From: Verrucomicrobiales bacterium | Lineage (GTDB): Bacteria > Verrucomicrobiota > Verrucomicrobiia > Limisphaerales > J093 | Direction of reading: 5' to 3' | DNA length: 64,000 bases | Assembly (NCBI GenBank): GCA_015075445.1 | Contig: JABTUJ010000004.1 | Coordinates: 202,873-266,872 of the forward strand | In this document: piece by piece, positions 44,871-53,112 of the stretch | Numbering within the stretch: the first letter of the stretch is position 1 | Layout: each line of letters starts with the position of its first letter | Notes under the pieces: generated by a model | The model's input: only the letters and a program-made list of their open reading frames with translations | Databases searched by the model: none | Told to the model about the DNA's origin: nothing | Position numbers and translations under genes: made by a program

Positions 44871-46268
44871 TCAGGCCAGGTGATAGCCCTCTTCGCCGTG
44901 TTCGGTCAGGTCCAGACCGAGCGTCTCGACTTCCTCCGAGGCGCGCAAGCCCACGAGCTTGTCGGCCAGGAACAGGGCCACGGTGGCCACCACGCCGCTC
45001 CACACCACGGTGACGATCACGCTCTTGATCTGCGTGATGACCTGTCCGACCATCGTCACACCCTCGGCCAGCCCGGCACCCCCGAGGGCCGCGTCGGCGC
45101 ACACCCCGGTCAGGACCGCCCCCACGATGCCGCCCACGCCGTGCACGCCGAACACGTCCAGGCTGTCGTCGTACTTCAACTTTGCTTTCAGCAGGGTGGC
45201 GGCCAGGTAGCAGCAGACCGCCGAGGCGACCCCGATGAGCAACCCGCCCAGCGGACCCGCCGTGCCCGAGGCCGGCGTGATGGCGACCAGACCGGCCACG
45301 GCGCCGGTGGCGACACCCACCGCGGTGGGTTTCCCGCGGACGATCCATTCGATGAACATCCATGACGCCGCCGCCGTGGCCGTGGCGACCTGGGTGACGA
45401 GCATCGCCATGCCGGCGGTGGCGTTGGCCGCCAACGCGCTCCCGGCATTGAAACCAAACCAGCCCACCCACAGCATCGCCGCTCCCACCACGGTGAGCAC
45501 CACGCTGTGGGGGCGCATGTTCTCACTGCCGTGCCCCAGGCGCCGCCCCACCATCACGCAGGCCACCAACCCGGCAACGCCGGCGTTGATGTGCACCACC
45601 GTGCCGCCGGCGAAGTCGAGCACCCCCCACGCGCCAAACAGCCCGAACGTATCCACCAAGTCGCCCGCCCACGCCATGTGGCAGACCGGGAGATAGGCAA
45701 AGGTGAACCACAGCACGCTGAACAGCATCATGGCCGAGAACTTCATGCGTTCGGCGAAGGCGCCCACAATCAGCGCGGGGGTGATGATCGCGAACGTGCA
45801 CTGGAACATCACGAACACCGGTTCGGGGATCGTGCCGGTGACGGACTTGAGGGTGACCCCGGACAGGAACGCCGTGCCCAGTCCGCCGATGAAGGAATGG
45901 AGGTTCACGGTGTCCTTGACCATGCCCTCGCCGTTGAACGCGAGGCTGTAGCCGTAGATCACCCAGAGCACAGTCATGACGCTGGCAATGCCGAAGCATT
46001 GCATCAGGACGGACAGGACGTTCTTCGAGCGGACCAGTCCGCCGTAGAACAGCGCCAGCCCCGGCAGGGTCATGAACAGCACCAGCGCCGCGGCGGTGAT
46101 CATCCAGGCGGTGTCCCCGGAGTCCAGGGCGGGTGGGGCGGCCTCGGTCGCGGCTTCGGTCGCCGCGGCCGCGGCCGCGAGCACGCCCTCGTCCGCTGCG
46201 CCGGCCGCGGGTGCGACAGCGAGCAGGAGGGCAACCAACGAAAAGAGCGTGAGGAGTCGGGTTTTCAT
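44871..46268 (-). CDS. amt: ammonium transporter
   Basis: 465 residues with a cleavable signal peptide (MKTRLLTLFSLVALLLAVAPAAGAA) and eleven membrane helices, as in AmtB. Family signatures are present: LALFYGGLVRSKNVLS, FTFAYLPVCHMAW, and the two pore histidines in VVHINAGVAG and FGVHGVGGIVG. It conducts ammonium/ammonia into the cell and is blocked by PII, whose gene lies directly upstream (53 bp) in the same direction. Low-complexity AAAAAATEAATEAA after the leader is a linker. Probably transcribed from the candidate sigma-54 promoter before glnB. Confidence 0.95.
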   Translation of the reverse strand: MKTRLLTLFSLVALLLAVAPAAGAADEGVLAAAAAATEAATEAAPPALDSGDTAWMITAAALVLFMTLPGLALFYGGLVRSKNVLSVLMQCFGIASVMTVLWVIYGYSLAFNGEGMVKDTVNLHSFIGGLGTAFLSGVTLKSVTGTIPEPVFVMFQCTFAIITPALIVGAFAERMKFSAMMLFSVLWFTFAYLPVCHMAWAGDLVDTFGLFGAWGVLDFAGGTVVHINAGVAGLVACVMVGRRLGHGSENMRPHSVVLTVVGAAMLWVGWFGFNAGSALAANATAGMAMLVTQVATATAAASWMFIEWIVRGKPTAVGVATGAVAGLVAITPASGTAGPLGGLLIGVASAVCCYLAATLLKAKLKYDDSLDVFGVHGVGGIVGAVLTGVCADAALGGAGLAEGVTMVGQVITQIKSVIVTVVWSGVVATVALFLADKLVGLRASEEVETLGLDLTEHGEEGYHLA

Positions 46269-46320
46269 GGGAATCAACGAAAGCGGTCTCAGGCGGGCGT
46301 TTGGGGGTGGGGGAGTTGAA

Positions 46321-46674
<354 letters not shown>

Positions 46675-46778
46675 TCACACAGCCCGGCTGTCTCCGGGAG
46701 GTCGGCACCTCCGGTTCGGCCTGGGCGATTCCGCGCCGTGGTTTGTTCTGGCTGTGATCCAGCGCACGCGGCCGGGGT

Positions 46779-46795
46779 AGCAGCGGCCATGCCAA
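46779..46795 (-). promoter_or_regulatory. candidate sigma-54 (-24/-12) promoter for glnB-amt-glnA
   Basis: Minus-strand text TTGGCATGGCCGCTGCT has GG, ten bases, GC, the invariant spacing, and matches TGGCAC-N5-TTGC with two differences (TGGCAT, CTGC). It would start transcription near 46767, leaving a leader of about 108 bases before glnB. Nitrogen operons are the classical sigma-54 targets. Identified by eye only. Confidence 0.5.
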
Positions 46796-46808
46796 GCACT
46801 CCGGGTTG

Positions 46809-46839
46809 TTCGGAACGCCTGTACAAGCCACTTTCCGAA
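46809..46839. promoter_or_regulatory. dyad upstream of the -24/-12 element, possible activator site
   Basis: TTCGGAA (46809-46815) and TTCCGAA (46833-46839) form perfect 7-bp inverted arms 17 bp apart, and each half is nearly palindromic itself (GTTCGGAAC, TTTCCGAAA). It starts 14 bp upstream of the -24 box. It does not match the enteric NtrC consensus. Confidence 0.35.
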
Positions 46840-46958
46840 AGCTAGTTAGACGCGGAATGAAATCGCAACCGGCTATCCAGCGCGGGGAATCGCGGGGCCA
46901 ACGCTGGCGATGTTTGTACACCCTGAAGGGAGCGAGACACCTCGGCAGGCCGACCGCT

Positions 46959-47165
46959 GGGACACAGAGGGCCGTGAAAGGGAGAGGCGGAGGGGCGAAG
47001 GCGCGAGGGCCGGCGGGCCGTCTCGTTCCTCTGTGTCCCTCGTGTCTCTGTGGTGCATCGCCGGCTTTCGGTCGGGTGCGGTGGGGAGGTTTCCGGGGAA
47101 GGCACCACCGAGGCGCGAAAGACCCAGAGGGTTGGGAAGCGGAGGAGGCGGCGGCGCGAGGGCCG
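46959..47165. repeat. degenerate inverted and direct repeats (CACAGAGG type)
   Basis: GGGACACAGAGG (46959-46970) is the exact inverse of CCTCTGTGTCCC (47028-47039). A second, imperfect direct copy of the first unit follows: AAAGACCCAGAGGGTTGGG around 47118 continuing to GGCGGCGCGAGGGCCGG near 47165, against GCGAAGGCGCGAGGGCCGG near 47013. Looks like an old duplicated intergenic element. Confidence 0.45.
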
Positions 47166-47211
47166 GTTGAGGCGTCCTGACCCAGGACCGCCCCCGGCGG
47201 CCGGGTTCCGT

Positions 47212-48927
47212 TCAGCCGAGGATCTCGCGGCGGTCCCGCAGAGCGAGCTCGGTCTCGGTCCGCTTTTCCTCGATCAAGCCGGCATCGAAAGCCCGGATTG
47301 TGGCTACAAACTCGTTCGCCGCGAGCACGCGCGGCAGGAGCACCAGATCGGCGCCCGCCGCGCGCAGGAGCGCGTCGTCCGCGATGGTATCGCCCACGGC
47401 CACGATGCGGGCGGTGGGGTTCAAGGCACGCAGGTTGCGGAGCAGGCGATCGGGCGTGGTGCCTTTCAACACCCAGCCGCTGAGGGTCAGCAGGATCAGC
47501 CGGGCCTGCGGAAGGCCGGCGCGTTCGAGCGTCGCGCGCTGGCAGAGATCGCCATAGAGCGTGCGCACGCCCCGGGCCCGGAGCTGGGGATGGGTCACGG
47601 GGTTGAAGTCCACGACCGTCAACCGCGTCAGGACCGTCGGGTCCTTCCGCTGGAGTTCTTCGATCAGCGAGCTGGCCAGCCGATAGAAGCCCAGCACGAA
47701 GATGTCGGTGGCCGCGTCCCGGGCCGCGCTTCCGGTCTCCGCCGCCCCTTCCTGCAGCCCCCAGCGTTGGAGCCAAGGCCGCACCCGGCGATACAACGCG
47801 TCCGAGTAGTTGATGGCGTACGTGCCGGCGAAGGCCGTAATCGCGAAGGCCACGACCACCGTGCCGGATGATCCGGGGCGCAGGTGGCCGAAGCCTTCGC
47901 CCAGCGTCATCAGAACGAGCGAGAGTTCACAGACGGGAAGGAGATTGAGGGTGGCCAGGAACCCTGCCCGCGCGCCTCCCCCCGCCCGGTAGACCGGGAC
48001 GAAGACGGTGAGAAACCGCGTGACCACGACCACGGCACAGAGCAGCAGACCGTTGAGCAGCATCGCCCCGTCCGGCAGGCGGAGCGTCAGGCCCACGGTC
48101 ACGAAGAACAACGTGACAAACACATCGCGCAGGCTGGCCACCTTCGCCTCGATGTCCAGGGCGTAGGGGAAGGTGGAAATGGCCATGCCCGCCGTGATCG
48201 CCCCGAGCGCGCCCGAGAGGTGCAGCGTCTCGGCACAGGCCACGAGGATGAAGCACCAGGCCAGCGCGCCGAGCACAACGAGTTCGGGACGGACGGCGGC
48301 CTGGGCAAAGACCCGGGGCAGAACGTAACGGCTGACCAGCAAGGCCAGGCCCGCGAGCAAGGCCACTTTGCCCAGGGTGACCGCCACCACCGGCAGACTG
48401 GGATGCAGCAGTGTCGGCTGCAGGCCGAAGAAGAGGATGGCCGCGAGGTCCTGGAACACGAGGACCCCGAGCGTGATCTGGCCCGCCAGCGTGCCCAGCT
48501 CGTGCTTTTCGTGCAGCAGCTTGATGCCGATGATCGTGCTGCTGAGGGCGGTGGCGATGGCGAGGTAGAAGGCGTCGAGCGGGGAGCCGCCCCGCCAGTG
48601 CGCCAGCAGATAGAAGGCACCCCAGGCGAGCAGCGTGCTGCCAATGACCTGCGTCAGGGCGGTCGTCAAGACCAGCCGGCCCAGCCGGCGGAGCTGCTTG
48701 AGGTCCATCTCCAACCCGAGGAGAAACAGCAGCAGCACGAGCCCCAGCTCGGCGATGTGGCCAATGCTGGCCGGGTCGCTCACCAGCCCCAGCGCACTGG
48801 GGCCGACGAGAAAGCCGGCGAGCAGGTAACCCAGGAGCACCGGCTGCCGGAGACCGTGGGCCGCCAGGCCAAACACCCAGCCGGCCCCGACGCAGATGGC
48901 GAGGTCCAAGAGTCCGTGAACGGACAT
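47212..48927 (-). CDS. CPA2-family cation:proton antiporter with C-terminal nucleotide-binding-like domain
   Basis: 571 residues. Residues about 1-390 are a Kef/CPA2 antiporter with 12-13 helices: VLLGYLLAGFLVGPSALGL, GLVLLLFLLGLEMDL, ATALSSTIIGIKLL and VLVFQDLAAILFFGL carry the family features, including the Asp in QDLAA. Residues about 410-560 correspond to the TrkA-N/RCK domain, but its dinucleotide loop reads VLGFYRLASSLIEEL rather than GxGxxG, so NAD binding may be lost. It exchanges K+ or Na+ for protons in the inner membrane. ATG 48927 is preferred because the first helix begins there. Convergence and large spacing suggest it is transcribed alone. Confidence 0.9.
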   Translation of the reverse strand: MSVHGLLDLAICVGAGWVFGLAAHGLRQPVLLGYLLAGFLVGPSALGLVSDPASIGHIAELGLVLLLFLLGLEMDLKQLRRLGRLVLTTALTQVIGSTLLAWGAFYLLAHWRGGSPLDAFYLAIATALSSTIIGIKLLHEKHELGTLAGQITLGVLVFQDLAAILFFGLQPTLLHPSLPVVAVTLGKVALLAGLALLVSRYVLPRVFAQAAVRPELVVLGALAWCFILVACAETLHLSGALGAITAGMAISTFPYALDIEAKVASLRDVFVTLFFVTVGLTLRLPDGAMLLNGLLLCAVVVVTRFLTVFVPVYRAGGGARAGFLATLNLLPVCELSLVLMTLGEGFGHLRPGSSGTVVVAFAITAFAGTYAINYSDALYRRVRPWLQRWGLQEGAAETGSAARDAATDIFVLGFYRLASSLIEELQRKDPTVLTRLTVVDFNPVTHPQLRARGVRTLYGDLCQRATLERAGLPQARLILLTLSGWVLKGTTPDRLLRNLRALNPTARIVAVGDTIADDALLRAAGADLVLLPRVLAANEFVATIRAFDAGLIEEKRTETELALRDRREILG

Positions 48928-49035
48928 GCGCGGCCATTCCTGCCAGCCGCGTTGGCCCCGGTCAACCAGCGGATGGCCGGGGAGGCAGCCCAGTCCGAGC
49001 TTGGCAGCCCGGCAGCGCAGTGTAATGTCCCCACC

Positions 49036-50577
49036 ATGTCTAACGAGACATGTAAGCGGACATGTTCGTGGGAGGTCGGGGGCGATGCCCGGAGGCGCGT
49101 GCCAGGATTCCTGGTGGCCGCCTCGCTGCTGTTCGGGGCGGGCCCTGCTCCCCCGGCTGTGGCAGACGCCGTGACGGACTGGCACGCGCTGATGTTGGAC
49201 GCCATCCGGACGGACAACTCCGGCCCGACGCTTTCGACTCGGAATCTGGCGATGCTGGGGCTGGCGCTGTACGACACGGTCAACGCGTACGTCCCGGCCC
49301 ATCAACCCTACCTCGTCCATGCCGCGCCGCCGGTGGGGACACGGGCGGACGTGGCGGCCGCAGCCGCCGGCCACTTCATGCTCACCCAGTTGTATCCGAG
49401 CTTCCGCGCCCGTGCCGACGTGTTGTTTGCTGCGGCGATGGCCGGGGTACCGAAGGGGCTGGACCGGGATGACGCCCTGCTGTTTGGCACGGATGTGGCC
49501 ATGGAGATCCTGGAGTTTCGTCGGGCCGAAGGCGCGAACACGTCGGTTCCCTACATTCCGAGCAGTGTCGCCGGCCAGTGGCGCCGTACCCCGCCCTACT
49601 TTCGTCCGCCGCTCACGCCGCACTGGCGCCATGTGACCCCCTTTGCCCTTCCGGACCCGGTCCGCTTCCGGCCGCCCCCGCCCCCCGCGCTGGACAGCCC
49701 GGAATACGCCGAAGCGTTCAACGAGGTGAAGGCGCTCGGGGCCTGGGACAGCGCCATCCGGACGGCGGAGCAGACCGAGATTGCGGTGTTCTGGTCGGAC
49801 TTCAGTTACACGGCCATGCCGCCGGGCCATTTCCATGAGATCGCGATTGCCATCGCGGGGAATGAGGGGCTCGATCTGGTGGCGAACGCCCGGCTGTTCG
49901 GGCTCCTGGGCATGGCGCAGGCGGACGCGGCCATTGTTTGCTGGGACACGAAGTACCACTACAACCTGTGGCGGCCCGTGACGGCGATTCAACGGGCGGA
50001 TGAAGACGGGAACCCGGACACGGAAGCGGACCCGGCGTGGGAGGCGCGGCTCGCGGCCCCGCCGTTTCCGGAATACACCTCGGGCCACAGCACGTTCAGC
50101 ATGGCCGCGGCGACGTTGCTTGGGTGGTTCCTCGGGCGCGATGAGGTCCACTTCACGGCGCAGTCGGATTCGCTGCCGGGGGTTTACCGGAGCTTCACCA
50201 GTCTGCGGGACTGTGCGCGGGAGATTGGTCGGAGCCGGATCTACGGGGGCATTCACTTTCAATTCGCCAATCGCGAAGGCAGTCGTTGCGGCGAGGCCGT
50301 GGCTGACTATGTCGCGCAGCATTATCTATTGCCGCTGAGCGATCTGCCGCGGCTGGTGTGTGAGCGCGCGGAGGTGGGCAAGCTGCGGTTGATCCTCCAT
50401 GGTCGGCCCGGGTTCCGCTATGCCCTCGAGGCGGCCGCGGCCGTTGGTGCCTGGGCCCCGTTGGGTGAAGGAGACGCCCGGTCGGGCGGGTTGATCTTCA
50501 CGATCGACCTGCCGTCCGGTCCGGCGATGCAGCTCTTCCGGGCAGTCGAGCTGGGGCCGGGCAACGGAGGATTCTGA
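49036..50577 (+). CDS. exported vanadium-dependent haloperoxidase family protein
   Basis: 513 residues. A leader (LVAASLLFGAGPAPPAVA) precedes an all-helical PAP2/vanadium haloperoxidase core. The vanadate-binding residues are in order: KYHYNLWRPVTAI (Lys, Arg), EYTSGHSTFSMAAATLLG (Ser, Gly, His) and RIYGGIHFQF (Arg, His). Such enzymes oxidise halides with hydrogen peroxide or act as acid phosphatases. The last about 80 residues (KLRLILHGRPGFRYALEA ... MQLFRAVEL) are the terminal module common in exported proteins of this phylum. Start ATG 49036 follows 108 bp after the divergent antiporter start. Confidence 0.92.
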   Translation: MSNETCKRTCSWEVGGDARRRVPGFLVAASLLFGAGPAPPAVADAVTDWHALMLDAIRTDNSGPTLSTRNLAMLGLALYDTVNAYVPAHQPYLVHAAPPVGTRADVAAAAAGHFMLTQLYPSFRARADVLFAAAMAGVPKGLDRDDALLFGTDVAMEILEFRRAEGANTSVPYIPSSVAGQWRRTPPYFRPPLTPHWRHVTPFALPDPVRFRPPPPPALDSPEYAEAFNEVKALGAWDSAIRTAEQTEIAVFWSDFSYTAMPPGHFHEIAIAIAGNEGLDLVANARLFGLLGMAQADAAIVCWDTKYHYNLWRPVTAIQRADEDGNPDTEADPAWEARLAAPPFPEYTSGHSTFSMAAATLLGWFLGRDEVHFTAQSDSLPGVYRSFTSLRDCAREIGRSRIYGGIHFQFANREGSRCGEAVADYVAQHYLLPLSDLPRLVCERAEVGKLRLILHGRPGFRYALEAAAAVGAWAPLGEGDARSGGLIFTIDLPSGPAMQLFRAVELGPGNGGF

Positions 50578-50946
50578 GGCGTGGGCCGCTCGGGGTCGGA
50601 CCACAGGAAGTGGTTCCGGGTCAACGTCCAGGGTGGTCATCTTCGCTCACGGGTGACCCTTGGGACTCATTTCCGGCCCGGTTCTTGGCGTCGAAGCCCG
50701 CCCGCGCTGGCTCGCACGGCGATCGGGTTGTATCTGGCCCGTCTCCAAGAGCCCAGATCCCCGGCCCCGCTGCGTTTGGATCGACCGTCGTTCCGCCGAG
50801 GCGCTTGCGTGGGAGAACCTGGGCGAAAAAGGGCCCGCAAGCCCTCGGAATGGCTCCTCAGCGCCGTCAAGTAGCAGTTGATCAGCACCTTCGCGTGGTC
50901 CGACCCCGACCTAGCCAAGGGGGCGTTGCCCCGGCAGACTGGCCGC
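50578..50946. other. gene-free stretch filled by a possible miniature element
   Basis: Nothing here looks coding. Most of it is the 320-bp element bounded by 15-bp inverted repeats described in the next entry. Some frames stay open on both strands and read GRSGSDH at each end, which is simply the inverted repeat translated. Confidence 0.5.
50590..50909. mobile_element. possible MITE-like element with 15-bp terminal inverted repeats
   Basis: TCGGGGTCGGACCAC at 50590-50604 is exactly inverted as GTGGTCCGACCCCGA at 50895-50909. The 320-bp segment has no transposase and no convincing gene. No clear target-site duplication is visible beside the ends, so mobility is inferred only from the terminal repeats. 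Confidence 0.4.
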
Positions 50947-51768
50947 GTGGCGATTCGTTTCGTTCAGCCGGTGACCTCGCTCGAGCTGCCCGAGTTGGCC
51001 CCGTACCGTACGCTGCGACAGCACGAGGAGCATCGGCGGGAGGGCATCTTCGTGGCGGAAGGCGAGACGGTGGTGCGGCGCCTGCTGGAGAGCGACCTAA
51101 CGGTGCTGTCGACGCTGCTTCCCGAGAAGTGGTTTCGCGAGCTGGAACCGGTGCTGCGGGTGCGGGCCGAGCCGATTGCGGTTTACACGGCCCCGAAGCC
51201 GGTGCTCGAGGCGCTGACCGGGTTCACGATGTACCAGGGGGTGCTGGCCGTGGGGCGTTGCCGGCCGGCATGGTCACTCGAGGAGGTCGTCGAGCGCACG
51301 GCGGCTCCCCGGTTGTTGGTGGCGGTGGACGGCCTGAGCAGCGCAGAAAATCTCGGTGCGCTGGTGCGGAACTGCGCAGCGTTCCGGGTGCAAGCCCTGC
51401 TGGTGGGGGAGACGTCAAGCAGTCCCTGGCTCCGTCGCGCCGTGCGCGCCGGCATGGGGACGATCTTCCATCTGCCCACGGCCGAACCGCCTGATCTGGC
51501 CCAGGCGCTGTATCAGCTTCGCGAGGCGGGCGTGCGGTGTGTGGCTGCCCATCCGCATGTGCAGGGCAGGACGCTCGCGCAGGCTGGGTTCACGGGGGAT
51601 TGCTGCGTGGTTTTCGGCAGTGAAGGGCACGGTCTCGCGCCCTGGGTGCTCAAGGCCTGCGACGAAGCCGTGGCCCTGCCCATGCCGCCGGAGATCGACT
51701 CGTTGAATGTGGCCAGCGCCGCGGCCGTGTTTCTCTACGAAGTGAACCGGCAGCGGGGACGAAGCTGA
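50947..51768 (+). CDS. TrmH/SpoU family RNA 2'-O-methyltransferase
   Basis: 273 residues. The N-terminal substrate-binding part (REGIFVAEGETVVRRLLESD) is the L30e-like domain, and the C-terminal SPOUT domain has the knot motifs NLGALVRNCAAF, VVFGSEGHGLAPWV and LPMPPEIDSLNVASAAAVFLYE. It methylates a ribose 2'-OH in rRNA or tRNA using SAM; the target nucleotide cannot be told. GTG 50947 (VAIRFVQPVTSLELP) is chosen since residues before it come from the repeat-containing spacer. In the cytoplasm, monocistronic. Confidence 0.9.
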   Translation: MAIRFVQPVTSLELPELAPYRTLRQHEEHRREGIFVAEGETVVRRLLESDLTVLSTLLPEKWFRELEPVLRVRAEPIAVYTAPKPVLEALTGFTMYQGVLAVGRCRPAWSLEEVVERTAAPRLLVAVDGLSSAENLGALVRNCAAFRVQALLVGETSSSPWLRRAVRAGMGTIFHLPTAEPPDLAQALYQLREAGVRCVAAHPHVQGRTLAQAGFTGDCCVVFGSEGHGLAPWVLKACDEAVALPMPPEIDSLNVASAAAVFLYEVNRQRGRS

Positions 51769-51824
51769 GACGGCGAATCCCCTGCCGACCGAAAGCCCAT
51801 CACGGGGTTGTCGGCGCCGGCCTG

Positions 51825-52751
51825 CTAGCCGCGCGTTCCACCGAGCAGACGTTCGATCTGCGGGCGGGTGGGCGCCGAGGGTTGGGCCCCGAGGCGCGTG
51901 ACGGAAAGGGCGGCGGCGGCGTTGGCGAAACGCACGCATTCGAGCAAGGGCCGACCTTCACTGAACGCCACCGCCAGCGCACCGTTGAAGACGTCGCCGG
52001 CCGCGGTGGTGTCGACCGGCTTCACGCGGAAGGTGGGGACACGGCGGCTAAGTTCTGGGGTGGTCACCCAGGCGCCGCGCGCGCCCAGGGTGAGGATCAC
52101 GCCGCGGACGCCGCGCGCCAGGAGTTGGCGGGCCGCCCGGGCGGCACTCGCGTCGTCGGTCACCTTCACGCCGGTGAGCGTTTCCGCCTCGGTTTCGTTC
52201 GGGGTGAGCAGGTGGACGGCCTGGAGGAGGGTGTCGGGGAGGGCTTGGGCCGGGGCAGGATTCAGGATGACCGGCACACCGGCGCGGGCGGCGAGTTGGG
52301 CGGCGGCCTGGACAGTGGCCAGGGGTGTCTCGAGCTGGAGGACGAGGGCCGCGGCGCGGGTGATCGCCGGCTTTGCCTTCCGGACATCGGCGGGGGACAA
52401 GCGCGCGTTGGCGCCGCCGGCGACGGCGATGCTGTTCGAGCCATCGCGGGCCACGAAGATGAGGGCCACGCCGGACGGGGCGGTGGGGTCGCGGAAGACA
52501 TAGTCGGTGTTCAGGCGATCGCGTTGGAAGCCGGCGAGGGCCTGGTCGCCGAAGATGTCCCGGCCGATGCGGGCGACGAAGGTGACGGCGCCGCCGGCGC
52601 GGGCGGCGGCCACAGCCTGGTTCGCCCCCTTGCCGCCGGCAGCGGTGGTGAAGTTCCCGCCGAGCAGGGTCTCGCCCGGTCGCGGCAGGCGCTCGAGCTG
52701 GATGATCATGTCGGTGTTGGAGCTGCCGAGGACGACGAGGGAGGAGGGCAT
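51825..52751 (-). CDS. rbsK: ribokinase
   Basis: 308 residues, PfkB family. It phosphorylates ribose at O5 for entry into the pentose phosphate pathway. Features: VVLGSSNTDMIIQLERLPRPGETLLG, AAGGKGANQAVAAARAGG, the second substrate motif GVPVILNPAPAQ, TPNETEAE, and the catalytic loop DTTAAGDVFNGALAVA with the Asp base. Start ATG 52751. It lies 361 bp downstream of the permease gene in the same direction; the gap contains AT-rich heptamer repeats, so common transcription is doubtful. Confidence 0.95.
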   Translation of the reverse strand: MPSSLVVLGSSNTDMIIQLERLPRPGETLLGGNFTTAAGGKGANQAVAAARAGGAVTFVARIGRDIFGDQALAGFQRDRLNTDYVFRDPTAPSGVALIFVARDGSNSIAVAGGANARLSPADVRKAKPAITRAAALVLQLETPLATVQAAAQLAARAGVPVILNPAPAQALPDTLLQAVHLLTPNETEAETLTGVKVTDDASAARAARQLLARGVRGVILTLGARGAWVTTPELSRRVPTFRVKPVDTTAAGDVFNGALAVAFSEGRPLLECVRFANAAAALSVTRLGAQPSAPTRPQIERLLGGTRG

Positions 52752-53112
52752 GGTTGAGGGGGGCGACGGAGGAGTCAGGGGCCGTGAACGTGGTGGGCGC
52801 AGGAAGAACGCCGCAAATTCAAAATTCAAAATTCAAGATTCAAAGTTCAAAGTTCAAAGTTCAAAGTTCAAGGGGAGTTCCAGGGTGTAAGGGGGCAAAT
52901 CCGGGCCAACGATGGTCGGCTTGCCAGGCGGTGCGGAGGCCAGAACCGTGGGTGGGGGGCGCAGCGTAGGGAGCGTGCGGACTTCCAGCGGTGTCTGGCG
53001 GGACACCTGCACCACATGAATCCGCTTGTTCCTTTCGGGCCTGCGCAGGAGCCCTGGACCGATCGGGAGGATGCCCTTTCTGCGTTCTTCATTCTCCCTT
53101 CTGCACTCCGGT
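52752..53112. other. gene-free stretch with AT-rich heptamer repeats
   Basis: Between rbsK and the permease gene. The 56-bp heptamer array (52815-52870) is the main feature. The remainder shows a text CTGCGTTCTTCATTCTCCCTTCTGC that recalls repeats at other intergenic sites, but no gene. Confidence 0.5.
52815..52870. repeat. heptamer tandem repeat, eight units
   Basis: Units AAATTCA x3, AGATTCA, AAGTTCA x4. The A/T-rich patch stands out in this GC-rich DNA and starts about 64 bp upstream of the rbsK start. Such TTCAAA arrays are frequent intergenic features of planctomycete and verrucomicrobial genomes (general knowledge). Confidence 0.8.

Noticed and set aside
50667..50918. An 83-codon minus-strand frame (SGSDHAKVLINCYLTALRSH)
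   Set aside because: Falls almost wholly inside the element with terminal inverted repeats; the opposite strand also starts GRSGSDH, so it is a translated repeat and not a gene.
52815..52870. Possible CRISPR or origin-type iterons
   Set aside because: Units are 7 bp, directly adjacent and without spacers; no replication gene or DnaA boxes were seen.
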